From Chelatococcus sp. (lineage in GTDB: Bacteria; Pseudomonadota; Alphaproteobacteria; Rhizobiales; Beijerinckiaceae), in NCBI GenBank assembly GCA_003248805.1, contig QFQY01000082.1, positions 1 to 17,042 of the forward strand: DNA of 17,042 bases, read 5' to 3'. Under the pieces are notes generated by a model. It saw nothing but the letters and a program-made list of their open reading frames with translations. It had not been told where the DNA came from and made no database searches. The position numbers were made by a program, and so were the translations under genes. Shown piece by piece: positions 1 through 7,185 of this stretch (its first letter is position 1; each line of letters opens with the position of its first letter).

Positions 1-656
1 ACGTCTTCGTCGTCTGGGCGAAGTCGGCCGCGCATGACAACCAGATCCGCGGCTTCATCCTCGAAAAGGGCATGAAGGGACTTTCCGCGCCGAAGATCGG
101 CGGCAAGCTCTCGCTTCGCGCCTCGATCACCGGCGAGGTCGTCATGGACGGCGTCATCGTGCCGGAAGAGAACCTGCTGCCGAACGTCTCGGGCTTGAAG
201 GGCCCGTTCGGCTGCCTCAATCGCGCCCGCTACGGCATCTCCTGGGGCGTGCTCGGCGCGGCCGAGGACTGCTTCCACCGCGCGCGGCAATACGGGCTCG
301 ACCGCAAGCAGTTCAACAAGCCGCTGGCCCAGACGCAGCTCTACCAGAAGAAGCTCGCCGACATGCTGACCGAGATCACGCTCGGCCTGCAGGGCTCGCT
401 CCGCGTCGGCCGCCTGATGGACGAGGGCAAGATGGCCCCGGAGATGATCTCGCTCGTCAAGCGCAACAATTGCGGCAAGGCGCTCGACATCGCCCGCCAG
501 GCCCGCGACATGCATGGCGGCAACGGCATCCAGATCGAGTATCAGGTGATGCGCCACGCGGCGAACCTCGAGACGGTGAACACCTATGAGGGCACGCACG
601 ACGTCCACGCGCTGATCCTCGGGCGCGCCGTCACCGGGCTGCAGGCGTTCTTCTGA
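1..656 (+). CDS. gcdH: Glutaryl-CoA dehydrogenase, C-terminal part (5' end outside window)
   Basis: FAD-dependent acyl-CoA dehydrogenase that oxidises and decarboxylates glutaryl-CoA to crotonyl-CoA and CO2 in lysine, tryptophan and glutarate breakdown in the cytoplasm. The frame is open from base 3, giving 217 visible residues, roughly the last 55% of a normal ~390-400-residue enzyme. The visible part covers the end of the middle beta domain and the complete C-terminal helical domain. The near-terminal motif NTYEGTHDVHALILGRAVTG is characteristic of GcdH, and its Glu is the family's catalytic base. RARYGISWGVLGAAEDC and DMHGGNGI are further family signatures. The likely partner is the CoA-transferase that follows on the same strand, after an intergenic palindromic repeat. 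No damage is visible in this part. Confidence 0.95.
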   Translation, partial: VFVVWAKSAAHDNQIRGFILEKGMKGLSAPKIGGKLSLRASITGEVVMDGVIVPEENLLPNVSGLKGPFGCLNRARYGISWGVLGAAEDCFHRARQYGLDRKQFNKPLAQTQLYQKKLADMLTEITLGLQGSLRVGRLMDEGKMAPEMISLVKRNNCGKALDIARQARDMHGGNGIQIEYQVMRHAANLETVNTYEGTHDVHALILGRAVTGLQAFF

Positions 657-669
657 GCCTCTCCCTCAC

Positions 670-749
670 CGTCATGCCCGGGCTCGCCCCGGGCATCTCG
701 TCCCGCGTGAACTTCCCCGGAGATGGTCGGGTCAAGCCCGACCATGACG
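670..749. repeat. 80-bp palindromic intergenic repeat, copy 1
   Basis: The unit is bounded by the inverted ends CGTCATG and CATGACG. Inside are two perfect hairpins: ATGCCCGGG (674-682) with CCCGGGCAT (688-696) around a 5-nt loop, and ATGGTCGGG (723-731) with CCCGACCAT (737-745), also around 5 nt. It lies between gcdH and the CoA-transferase gene, so the transcript would carry two stable hairpins that could stabilise the upstream message or slow transcription. A related unit is at 7186-7262. The architecture resembles REP/MITE-like intergenic repeats common in Hyphomicrobiales; that family assignment is from memory. Confidence 0.7.
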
Positions 750-765
750 TCGAGCCGAAGGCGCC

Positions 766-1950
766 ATGATTCCCACCCCTCCGCTGACCGGCCTGCGCGT
801 CCTCGAACTGGCGCGCATCCTCGCCGGCCCCTGGATCGGCCAGCTCCTGGCCGATCTCGGCGCCGATGTCGTCAAGGTCGAGGCGCCGGAGGGCGACGAC
901 ACGCGCAAATGGGGGCCGCCCTTCGTCGAGGGCGAGAACGGCGAGAACCTCTCGGCCGCCTATTTCCACGCGGCCAACCGGGGCAAGCGCTCGATCACGG
1001 CCGATTTCCGCACGGCCGAAGGGCAGGCGCTGGTGAGGCGGCTCGCCGCCCATGCGGATGTGGTGATCGAGAACTTCAAGGTGGGCGGGCTCGTCAAATA
1101 CGGGCTCGACGCCGCCTCGCTGCGCCGGGACTTCCCGCGCCTGATCTACTGCTCGGTCACCGGCTTCGGGCAGGACGGGCCCTATGCGCCGCGCGCCGGC
1201 TACGACTTCCTGGTGCAGGGCATGGGCGGGCCGATGTCCGTCACCGGCGAGCCCACCGGCGCGCCGATGAAGGCGGGCTATGCGGTGGCCGACATCTATA
1301 CCGGGCTCTACGCCTCGGTCGGAATCCTCTCGGCGCTGCGCCAGCGCGACGCGACCGGCGAAGGCGCCTATCTCGACATGGCGCTGCTGGACTCGCAGAT
1401 CGCCGTGCTCGGCAACCAGGCGATGAACTATCTCGTCTCGGGCGATCCGCCGCCGCGGCTCGGCAACGCGCACCCCAACATCGTGCCCTATGACGTGTTT
1501 CCGGTCGCGGACGGGCACATCATCATCGCCACCGGCAATGACGGGCAGTGGCGCAAGCTCTGCGAGGTTCTGGGCGAGCCCGGACTGGCCGACGACCCGG
1601 CCTATATCGACAACCGCTCGCGGGTGAAGAACCGCGTCGCCCTGACGGCGCGGCTGCACGAGCTCTGCCAGCGCCATCTCAAGCCCGATCTCCTGGCGGC
1701 GCTGGAGAAGGTCGGCGTGCCGGCCGGGCCGATCAACGACATCGGCGAGGTCTTCGCCGACCGCCAGGTGATCGCGCGCGGCGTGAAGGTCGAGCTGGCC
1801 AGCGCCTCGGCCAGGGGCGGCAGCATTCCGACCGTCGGCTCGCCCATCGTCATGAACGGCGTGCGGCAGGTCTCGCCGCGCCCGAGCCCGCAGCTCGGCG
1901 AGCATGCCGACGAAATCCTGAACGATCCGGCCTGGGGCGGGGGCGCCTGA
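766..1950 (+). CDS. CaiB/BaiF family CoA-transferase (probable succinyl-CoA:glutarate CoA-transferase)
   Basis: Class III CoA-transferase of 394 residues, the normal family length, moving CoA between carboxylic acids through an aspartyl-CoA intermediate. The N-terminus LTGLRVLELARILAGPW, the segment LADLGADVVKVEAPEGDD and VIENFKVG (about 100-107) are family hallmarks. The catalytic Asp is probably D147 in GYDFLVQGMGG. Its position next to glutaryl-CoA dehydrogenase suggests that it activates glutarate to glutaryl-CoA, probably using succinyl-CoA, so that the pair would convert glutarate to crotonyl-CoA. The family is clear; the substrate is inferred from context, and other dicarboxylates are possible. 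The start at 766 fits the conserved N-terminus and has only a weak GAAGG upstream. The gene ends 9 bp from the convergent toxin remnant. Confidence 0.9.
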   Translation: MIPTPPLTGLRVLELARILAGPWIGQLLADLGADVVKVEAPEGDDTRKWGPPFVEGENGENLSAAYFHAANRGKRSITADFRTAEGQALVRRLAAHADVVIENFKVGGLVKYGLDAASLRRDFPRLIYCSVTGFGQDGPYAPRAGYDFLVQGMGGPMSVTGEPTGAPMKAGYAVADIYTGLYASVGILSALRQRDATGEGAYLDMALLDSQIAVLGNQAMNYLVSGDPPPRLGNAHPNIVPYDVFPVADGHIIIATGNDGQWRKLCEVLGEPGLADDPAYIDNRSRVKNRVALTARLHELCQRHLKPDLLAALEKVGVPAGPINDIGEVFADRQVIARGVKVELASASARGGSIPTVGSPIVMNGVRQVSPRPSPQLGEHADEILNDPAWGGGA

Positions 1951-1959
1951 ATGGGCGCG

Positions 1960-2076
1960 TCACCAGAGACGGCGGGCGCCGAGAGCGTCGAAGGCGGTGT
2001 CGGAGGCAATGATCGTCAAATCCTCGATGATCGCCTGCGCCGCCAGCAGCGTCGAGGTATCCAGCAGCAACCTCAA
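1960..2076 (-). pseudogene. Internally deleted VapC-type PIN-domain toxin (38-codon remnant)
   Basis: Directly downstream of the antitoxin, overlapping its stop by 4 nt (TTGA), runs a short frame starting at TTG 2076 and ending at TGA 1960. It begins LRLLLDT, the first strand of a VapC PIN domain with its first acidic residue (D6), and then passes immediately into LLAAQAIIEDLTIIASDTAF...GARRLW, which is the C-terminal end of such toxins. PIN toxins of this type are about 125-135 residues, so about 90 central residues, including the middle acidic residues of the metal site, are missing without a frameshift. The junction lies near CTGCTG at 2044-2049, a sequence that codes Leu-Leu in both parts and could have been the recombination point. 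It cannot form a PIN fold, so it should be inactive as an RNase. Confidence 0.75.
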
Positions 2077-2327
2077 TCGCCGTGGCCCTCCCAGAGCCGC
2101 AGTTCCTCTTCAGGGAGCGGCTCGAAGAATTCGGGGCCGATATCGAATTGCCCTTTGAAACGCCCCGGCTTCCGTTCGGGCTTGCCCTCCGGCCGTGGCT
2201 GCGCGATCGGCACCAGCCGGGCAACCGGCTTGTCGCGGCGCGAGATCACGACTTCGCCGCCCTTCTCGACCTCATCGAGCAGGCGCGAGAGATGGGTCTT
2301 GGCTTCGTGGACGGTGACACGGGTCAT
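2073..2327 (-). CDS. Phd/YefM (VapB-like) type II antitoxin
   Basis: An 84-residue DNA-binding antitoxin. Residues 1-42, from MTRVTVHEAKTHLSRLLDEV through GGEVVISRRDKPVARLVP, match the Phd/YefM dimerisation and DNA-binding domain almost completely. The acidic, tryptophan-containing tail (FKGQFDIGPEFFEPLPEEEL...LWEG) is the toxin-clasping part seen in partners of PIN toxins. I chose ATG 2327 over the upstream in-frame ATG at 2345 because GAGGCGG sits just before it and the family consensus begins there. The toxin gene downstream is gutted, so this is an orphan antitoxin, unless it neutralises a homologous toxin elsewhere. It is divergent from the thiamine-diphosphate enzyme gene across 48 bp and may also bind that shared promoter region. 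Confidence 0.88.
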   Translation of the reverse strand: MTRVTVHEAKTHLSRLLDEVEKGGEVVISRRDKPVARLVPIAQPRPEGKPERKPGRFKGQFDIGPEFFEPLPEEELRLWEGHGD

Positions 2328-2375
2328 GGCCGCCTCATCATACAACCAACTTAGTCAAGTCACGGGAACCGCGCA
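2328..2375. promoter_or_regulatory. Divergent promoter/operator region between antitoxin and ThDP-enzyme genes
   Basis: This 48-bp spacer is AT-richer than its surroundings and must hold the start signals for both divergent genes. Reading toward the antitoxin, TTGACT (2353-2358) resembles a -35 and TATGAT (2337-2342) a -10, but the spacing is only 10 bp, so they cannot be one sigma-70 promoter. The core ACTAAGT (2350-2356, minus reading) is symmetric and could be an operator half for the autoregulating antitoxin. The function is inferred from position. Confidence 0.35.
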
Positions 2376-4049
2376 ATGACGACACCACGTACCGGCGGGC
2401 AGATCCTCGTCGACCAGCTCATCCTCCATGGCGCGACCGACGCCTTCTGCGTGCCGGGCGAGAGCTATCTCGCGGTGCTCGACGCGCTGCACGACGCCTC
2501 GATGAAGGTGACGATCTGCCGGGCCGAAGGCGGCGCCTGCATGATGGCCGAGGCCGCCGGCAAGCTCACCGGCAAGCCCGGCATCTGCTTCGTCACGCGC
2601 GGTCCGGGCGCCACCAACGCCTCTCCCGGCATCCATATCGCCGATCAGGATTCGACGCCGCTGATCCTCTTCGTCGGCCAGATCGAACGCGGCATGCGCG
2701 AGCGCGAGGCCTTCCAGGAACTCGACTACCGCGCCGTCTTCGGCTCCATGACGAAATGGGCGACCGAGATCGACGATGCCGCCCGCATTCCCGAGATCAT
2801 CAGCCGCGCCTTCCATGTCGCGACCTCGGGCCGTCCCGGCCCGGTCGTGATCGCGCTGCCCGAGGACGTCCTGACCGACATCGCCGAGGTCGAGGATGCC
2901 GAGCCCTATCAGGTCACCGAGACGCACCCGTCCCTGCTGCAGACCATCGACCTGCAGAAGCGGCTCTGGGCGGCGAAGAAGCCGATCGCGATCCTCGGCG
3001 GCTCGCGCTGGAACCCGCAGGCGATCGAGCGCTTCACCCGCTTCGCCGAGCGCTTCGACCTGCCCGTCGCCGTCTCCTTCCGCCGGCAGATGCTGTTCCC
3101 GGCGGACCATCCGAACTTCGCGGGCGATCTCGGCATCGGCCCCAATCCGAAGCTGCTGGCGCGGATCAAGGAGAGCGATCTCGTGCTGCTCGTCGGCGGG
3201 CGCCTCTCGGAGATGCCGAGCCAGTCCTACACGCTGTTCGGCATCCCGAATCCGGGCCGGCCGCTCGTCCATGTCCATCCGGCCCCGGAGGAGCTCGGCC
3301 GCGTCTACCGGCCGACGCTCGCGATCAACGCCTCGCCGACCGCGTTCTGCGCGGCGCTGGAGACGGTGCATCCGCCGCAGGAGATCCCGTGGGCCGGGGC
3401 CGCCGCCGAGGCGCATGAGGCCTATCTCGCCTGGAGCGAGCAGCCGGCCCCGGTGCCGGGCAAGTTCCATCCCGGCGAGATGGTGACCTGGCTGCGCCGC
3501 CAGCTTCCGGACGACGCGATCCTGTGCAACGGCGCCGGCAACTACGCGACCTGGGTGCATCGCTTCCACCGCTTCACCAAATTCGCGACACAGCTCGCCC
3601 CAACCTCGGGCTCGATGGGCTATGGCGTGCCGGCGGCGATCGGCGCCAAGCGGATGTTCCCCGAGCGGACCGTGGTCGCCTTCGCCGGCGACGGCTGCTT
3701 CCTGATGAACGGCCAGGATTTCGCGACGGCGGTGCAGTACGACCTGCCGGTGATCGTCGTCGTGGTCGACAACGGCATGTACGGCACGATCCGCATGCAT
3801 CAGGAGCGCGAATATCCCGGCCGCGTCTCGGCGACGACGCTGAAGAACCCGGATTTCGCGGCCTATGCTAAGGCCTTCGGCGGTCATGGCGAGCGCGTCG
3901 AGACCACGGCCGAGTTCGCGCCGGCCTTCGAGCGGGCGGTTGCGAGCGGCAAGCCCGCGATCATCCACTGCCTGCTCGATCCCGAGGCGATCACCCCCGC
4001 GAAGTCGCTCTCGACGATCCGGGCCGAGGCGCTGGCCGCCAAGGGGTGA
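2376..4049 (+). CDS. Thiamine-diphosphate-dependent enzyme, acetolactate-synthase-like large subunit
   Basis: A 557-residue ThDP enzyme with the three usual domains: N-terminal pyrimidine-binding (about 5-170), central (about 190-330) and C-terminal diphosphate-binding (about 365-545). The activating Glu is E51 in CRAEGGACMMAE, followed by FVTRGPGATNA. The cofactor metal motif is GDG at 438-440, continuing to DN at 465-466. The RFDDR motif of true acetohydroxyacid synthases is absent; the equivalent stretch reads VGGRLSEMPSQSYTLF. No small regulatory subunit gene follows. It is therefore more likely a catabolic decarboxylase or carboligase than the branched-chain biosynthetic enzyme, with unknown substrate. 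It appears monocistronic. Annotation pipelines would probably call it 'thiamine pyrophosphate-binding protein'. Confidence 0.9.
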   Translation: MTTPRTGGQILVDQLILHGATDAFCVPGESYLAVLDALHDASMKVTICRAEGGACMMAEAAGKLTGKPGICFVTRGPGATNASPGIHIADQDSTPLILFVGQIERGMREREAFQELDYRAVFGSMTKWATEIDDAARIPEIISRAFHVATSGRPGPVVIALPEDVLTDIAEVEDAEPYQVTETHPSLLQTIDLQKRLWAAKKPIAILGGSRWNPQAIERFTRFAERFDLPVAVSFRRQMLFPADHPNFAGDLGIGPNPKLLARIKESDLVLLVGGRLSEMPSQSYTLFGIPNPGRPLVHVHPAPEELGRVYRPTLAINASPTAFCAALETVHPPQEIPWAGAAAEAHEAYLAWSEQPAPVPGKFHPGEMVTWLRRQLPDDAILCNGAGNYATWVHRFHRFTKFATQLAPTSGSMGYGVPAAIGAKRMFPERTVVAFAGDGCFLMNGQDFATAVQYDLPVIVVVVDNGMYGTIRMHQEREYPGRVSATTLKNPDFAAYAKAFGGHGERVETTAEFAPAFERAVASGKPAIIHCLLDPEAITPAKSLSTIRAEALAAKG

Positions 4050-4089
4050 GACCGCGGCGAAAAAATCGTCGGAGGGAGTGAACCCGAAC

Positions 4090-4115
4090 CGAACCTTCCG
4101 CGACCTTTCATCGTT
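4090..4115 (+). promoter_or_regulatory. Possible EcfG-type (general stress sigma factor) promoter
   Basis: CGAAC at 4090-4094 and CGTT at 4112-4115 are separated by exactly 17 nt. The alphaproteobacterial EcfG consensus is GGAAC-N16/17-CGTT, so one base of nine differs (the first G). It lies about 30 bp upstream of the start of the secreted hypothetical protein, a sensible position for a promoter. The match was found by eye, so chance cannot be excluded. Confidence 0.4.
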
Positions 4116-4145
4116 GTACCGATGAAGGCGCGGAGGGAGGATGCG

Positions 4146-4655
4146 ATGACCATGCGAAAGGCTGTCCGTTGCGGGCTGGCCGTGGCGCTCGTCATCTCGG
4201 CGGCGCCGGCGGCGCAGGCCGGCATCTTCGACAACCTCGCACGCGCGATCTTCGGGCCGCAGCGCCTGAGGGCGGTGCCGATCTACGAGCAGGAGGCCCC
4301 GGCCCCGCGCGCACCGCGTCCGCGCGCGCCGGAGGTGTCCTCGAAGCCGAAACCGCCGGTGGTCCAGCTCGATCCGTCATCGGACCCGAACTGGTATCTC
4401 AAGGATCCGACGCTGCGGCGCGGCGACATCGTCGTCACCGCAGCCGGCGTGCTGGTCTACCAGGGCCGCGACAGCGACGCGATGCGCCCGGCCGATTTTA
4501 CCGCCCTCGGCGGTAGCGACAGCAAGGGCTGGAAGCAGCGGCTGCACGAGGCCGCCGCGGGCGGGCGCAACGTCTTCGGCACCGGCAGCGGCCCCCGCGC
4601 CGAAGCGTCCGCCCGGCAGGCGACGGCGACGCGGGCCGAAACCGCCAGCCGTTAG
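4146..4655 (+). CDS. Secreted hypothetical protein with signal peptide
   Basis: I do not recognise a named family. I chose ATG 4146 because a strong GGAGGGAGG (4132-4140) lies 5 nt upstream, giving 169 residues; an in-frame ATG at 4122 precedes that site and is less likely. Residues 1-25 form a signal peptide (basic MRK start, hydrophobic core, AAPAAQA then G), so the mature protein of about 144 residues is probably periplasmic. The next part is Pro/Arg-rich (about 45-75). It is followed by a more ordered stretch, DPNWYLKDPTLRRGDIVV then TAAGVLVYQG (about 83-110), which looks like a small beta-rich conserved core. The tail is rich in Ala, Arg and Gly and probably disordered. The possible EcfG promoter upstream and the convergent HdeD gene hint at a stress-related envelope role; that is speculation. 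Confidence 0.75.
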   Translation: MTMRKAVRCGLAVALVISAAPAAQAGIFDNLARAIFGPQRLRAVPIYEQEAPAPRAPRPRAPEVSSKPKPPVVQLDPSSDPNWYLKDPTLRRGDIVVTAAGVLVYQGRDSDAMRPADFTALGGSDSKGWKQRLHEAAAGGRNVFGTGSGPRAEASARQATATRAETASR

Positions 4656-4661
4656 AAGCCG

Positions 4662-5270
4662 CTAGGATTTGCGCGCGGCGCCGCCGTCGAAGGTCGAGCG
4701 GATGGCGCGGGCGAGCGCGATGACGCCCCAGCCCTGGAAGATCAGCTCGATCGCGAGGAAGGTGCCGAGCACCCAGAGGCTGGACGAGGGCCACTGGAAC
4801 AGGATCATCGCGCCGAGCAGCAGGGACAGCACGCCGGAGACGAGAATCCAGACCCAGAACGGCAGGTGCCGGTTCTGAAGCGAGACGACGATGCGCAGCA
4901 CGCCCGTCGCCAGCAGCGCGGCACCGACGAAGAGCGTCAGGGAGGCCGTGGCCGCCACCGGGTTGACGAGCGTGAAGACGCCGACGCCGAGATAGAGCGC
5001 GCCGATCAGGAGATGCAGCAGCACGCTCTTCCAGCCCTCGCTGCGGAACGCGCCGATGAGGACGATCACGCCGCCCGCGAGCATCATGATCCCGAACCAG
5101 ATGGCGCTGGCGATGCTCAGCATCGTCACCGAGCCGAGGCCGACGATCCCGAGCACGACGAGCGCGATGCCGGCCGCGAGCAGCCAGCCCGAATTGCGGC
5201 GCAGCGGCACCAGTTTCGAACCAAGGGAGGGATGGGCCGGGCTCGGCGAGGTTTCCGTGGGCATGCTCAT
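4662..5270 (-). CDS. hdeD: HdeD family (DUF308) membrane protein
   Basis: A 202-residue inner-membrane protein with six predicted membrane segments at about 28-48, 53-74, 82-102, 108-129, 138-158 and 163-187, arranged as the internally repeated helix pairs typical of DUF308/HdeD. In E. coli HdeD is linked to acid resistance at high cell density; in alphaproteobacteria the biochemical role is unknown. Features seen are the N-terminal RRNSGWLLAAGIALVVLG, then FRSEGWKSVLLH between segments 2 and 3, and WPSSSLWVLG before the last segment. The start at 5270 has GGAG about 9 nt upstream; ATG 5264 is an alternative. It is convergent with the secreted protein, with stop codons only 6 bp apart. It may have its own promoter: TTGACG (minus reading, 5355-5360) lies about 90 bp upstream, without a good -10. 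Confidence 0.88.
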   Translation of the reverse strand: MSMPTETSPSPAHPSLGSKLVPLRRNSGWLLAAGIALVVLGIVGLGSVTMLSIASAIWFGIMMLAGGVIVLIGAFRSEGWKSVLLHLLIGALYLGVGVFTLVNPVAATASLTLFVGAALLATGVLRIVVSLQNRHLPFWVWILVSGVLSLLLGAMILFQWPSSSLWVLGTFLAIELIFQGWGVIALARAIRSTFDGGAARKS

Positions 5271-5293
5271 GGCGAGGAACTCCGTTTCGGGCG

Positions 5294-5312
5294 CGCCCCG
5301 TCGATCGGGGCG
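5294..5312 (-). terminator. GC-rich hairpin downstream of the dehydrogenase gene, weak terminator candidate
   Basis: CGCCCCG and CGGGGCG form a perfect 7-bp stem around a 5-nt loop, in the 113-bp gap between the end of the sugar operon (5384) and the hdeD start (5270). No U-tract follows on the minus strand, so intrinsic termination is doubtful. It could instead act as a 3' stabiliser or lie in the hdeD leader. Confidence 0.3.
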
Positions 5313-5383
5313 ACCACGTCATCCGGCGACCATGAGAGACCCGCCCCGAGGGCGCGTCAATCATCCCGAGGGATGGGCAAACC

Positions 5384-6097
5384 TCAGTATGTGGCGCGGC
5401 CGCCCGAGAGGTCGAAGACGGCGCCGGTCGAGAAGCTGCAGCGGTCGCTGGCCAGCCAGGCGACGAGCTCGGCCAGCTCGGCCACGGTTCCGAGCCGCTT
5501 GAGCGGGCTCTTGGCGACCATGGTCGCCACCGTCTCGGGGCTCATCTGCAGCAGGAGCTCGGTCTCGATCGCGGCCGGCGCCACGGCATTGACCAGCACG
5601 CCCGTGCCCGCGAGCTCCTTGCCATGCGCCTTGGTGAAGGCGATCACGCCCGCCTTGGCGGCGCTGTAGGCCGAGAGGGTCGGCGTGCCTTCCTTGCCGG
5701 CGAGCGAGGCGATGTTGACGATGCGCCCGGCCCCGCGCGGCACCATCACGGCCGCCACCGCCCGCGAGCACAGGAAAGTCCCGGTCAAGTTGACCGCCTG
5801 GATGCGCTGCCATTGCGCCAGCGGCGTCTCGGCGACCGTGGTGGAGGGGCCGGTCAGGCCGGCATTGTTGACGAGGACGGCGATCGGCCCGTGCTCGCGC
5901 TCGGTGCGCGCCGTCGCTTCCGCCACCTGCGCCTCGTCCGCGACGTCGCAGGCGATAAAGGCGCGCCCGGCCGACGAGGAGGCCGCGAGGTCCCAGACGA
6001 CCGGCGTGAAACCGTCCTGCGCGAGACGGTCGGCCACGGCGGCACCGATGCCCTTGGCGCCGCCGGTGACGACGGCGACCCTGCCCGCCTCGGTCAT
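5384..6097 (-). CDS. Short-chain dehydrogenase/reductase (SDR), classical type
   Basis: A 237-residue classical SDR using NAD(H) or NADP(H). The Rossmann motif TGGAKGIG is at 11-18, NNAG at 77-80, and the catalytic Ser-Tyr-Lys set is S131, Y144 and K148 (NIAS...YSAAK). The C-terminal GAVFDLSGG is the usual end of FabG-like SDRs. It starts 2 nt after the transaldolase stop with no convincing ribosome binding site of its own, so its translation is probably coupled. As the last gene of an operon with a CUT1 sugar importer and transaldolase, it probably oxidises a sugar or polyol, or reduces a keto-sugar, rather than serving fatty-acid synthesis. Weak similarity of the cofactor-loop region to known families does not let me choose NAD or NADP. 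Confidence 0.9.
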   Translation of the reverse strand: MTEAGRVAVVTGGAKGIGAAVADRLAQDGFTPVVWDLAASSSAGRAFIACDVADEAQVAEATARTEREHGPIAVLVNNAGLTGPSTTVAETPLAQWQRIQAVNLTGTFLCSRAVAAVMVPRGAGRIVNIASLAGKEGTPTLSAYSAAKAGVIAFTKAHGKELAGTGVLVNAVAPAAIETELLLQMSPETVATMVAKSPLKRLGTVAELAELVAWLASDRCSFSTGAVFDLSGGRATY

Positions 6098-6099
6098 CG

Positions 6100-7068
6100 T
6101 CAGGCGAGCTTGGCCGAGACGAGCTTGCGCAGGCTGCGCAGATCCTTGACGAAGCCGCGAATGCCCTCGGCGAGCTTCTCGGTCGCCATCGCGTCCTCGT
6201 TCAGCGCGAAGCGGAAGGCCTTCTCGTCGAGCACGATCCGCTTGGCGATGTCGGAGGTGCTCTGGGGGGACGCGGCGGGCGACAGCCTGCGGGGCAGCTC
6301 GCCGGTCGCCGCGGCGAGCTCGTCGAGCAGGCTCGGCCCGATCGTCAGCCGGTCGCAGCCGGCCAGCGCCTCGATCTCGCCGGTGTTGCGGAAGGACGCG
6401 CCCATGACGACCGTCTTGATGCCGAACGCCTTGTAATAGGCGTAGATGCTCTTCACCGAGACGACGCCGGGATCGGTCTCGGCCGTATAGGGGCCGCCGC
6501 CGGCCTTCACGTGCCAGTCGAGAATGCGGCCGACGAAGGGCGAGATCAGGAAGGCCTTCGCCTCGGCGCAGGCGACCGCCTGCGACAGGGAGAACAGCAG
6601 CGTCAGGTTGCAGTCGATCCCTTCCGCCTGCAGGACCTTCGCCGCCTGGATGCCCTCCCAGGTCGAGGCGATCTTGATGAGAATGCGGTCCTTCTCGATG
6701 CCGCGCTCCTTGTAGGCGGCGATGATGGCGCGCGCCTTCTCGATGGTCGCCTGCGTGTCGAACGACAGATCGGCGTCGACCTCGGTCGAGACGCGGCCGG
6801 GGACGATCTTCGCCAGCTCGGCGCCGAAGGTCACGGCGAGCCGGTCGCACACGGCCTGCACCACCTTGTCGCCGCTGCCGCTCTTCCTGCCCCAGGCGAT
6901 CGCCTCATCGACGAGCGGGGCGTAGGCCGGCGTCTCCGCGGCCTTGAACAGGAGGGTCGGGTTGGTGGTGCAGTCGACCGGCTTGAGCCTGCGGACCGCC
7001 TCGATGTCGCCGGTGTCGGCGACGACGGTGGTCATCTCGCGCAGCTGGTCGAGCTTGGAAGCGGTCAT
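6100..7068 (-). CDS. tal: Transaldolase (class 1, TalB type)
   Basis: A 322-residue cytoplasmic enzyme that moves a dihydroxyacetone unit between sugar phosphates in the pentose phosphate pathway through a Schiff base. The Lys that forms it is K132 in LIKIASTWEGI, the same number as in E. coli TalB. VVADTGDIEAV (D18), CTTNPTLL (N36), STEVDADLSF (93-102) and CNLTLLFSLSQA complete the active site. The length is that of full TalB, not of the ~220-residue fructose-6-phosphate aldolases. The start at ATG 7068 is supported by the MTASKLDQLREMTTVVAD N-terminus and a GAGG upstream. It is separated from the permease gene by 212 bp containing a palindromic repeat, but joined tightly to the SDR gene. 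It is probably a pathway-specific second transaldolase serving the imported sugar. Confidence 0.93.
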   Translation of the reverse strand: MTASKLDQLREMTTVVADTGDIEAVRRLKPVDCTTNPTLLFKAAETPAYAPLVDEAIAWGRKSGSGDKVVQAVCDRLAVTFGAELAKIVPGRVSTEVDADLSFDTQATIEKARAIIAAYKERGIEKDRILIKIASTWEGIQAAKVLQAEGIDCNLTLLFSLSQAVACAEAKAFLISPFVGRILDWHVKAGGGPYTAETDPGVVSVKSIYAYYKAFGIKTVVMGASFRNTGEIEALAGCDRLTIGPSLLDELAAATGELPRRLSPAASPQSTSDIAKRIVLDEKAFRFALNEDAMATEKLAEGIRGFVKDLRSLRKLVSAKLA

Positions 7069-7185
7069 TCGTCTCAATCCTCGGCAATTCGTCTCTCTGC
7101 GTAACGCGCGCAGTGTGACGCCTGTTCGATGGTCTGGCGAGGGCGATGCCGCAGGGCGGCCATGCGGCGATCGTCCCGCCTCCGC

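Noticed and set aside
631..1905. Long minus-strand open frame of 424 codons opposite the CoA-transferase gene
   Set aside because: It is the antisense shadow of a well-supported gene; its Arg/Asp/Gly/Ala-rich translation has no motif and its end runs through the palindromic repeat.
2337..2358. TTGACT and TATGAT as one sigma-70 promoter for the antitoxin
   Set aside because: The spacing is 10 bp instead of about 17, so they cannot act as a pair.
2364..2395. GGAAC just before the ThDP-enzyme start as an EcfG -35
   Set aside because: At 17 nt the -10 reads ACGT and would lie inside the coding sequence, so it cannot be the promoter of this gene.
2355..3968. Minus-strand open frame of 537 codons opposite the ThDP-enzyme gene
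   Set aside because: A consequence of high GC and third-position bias; the translation is low-complexity with many Arg, Asp and Gly and resembles no protein family.
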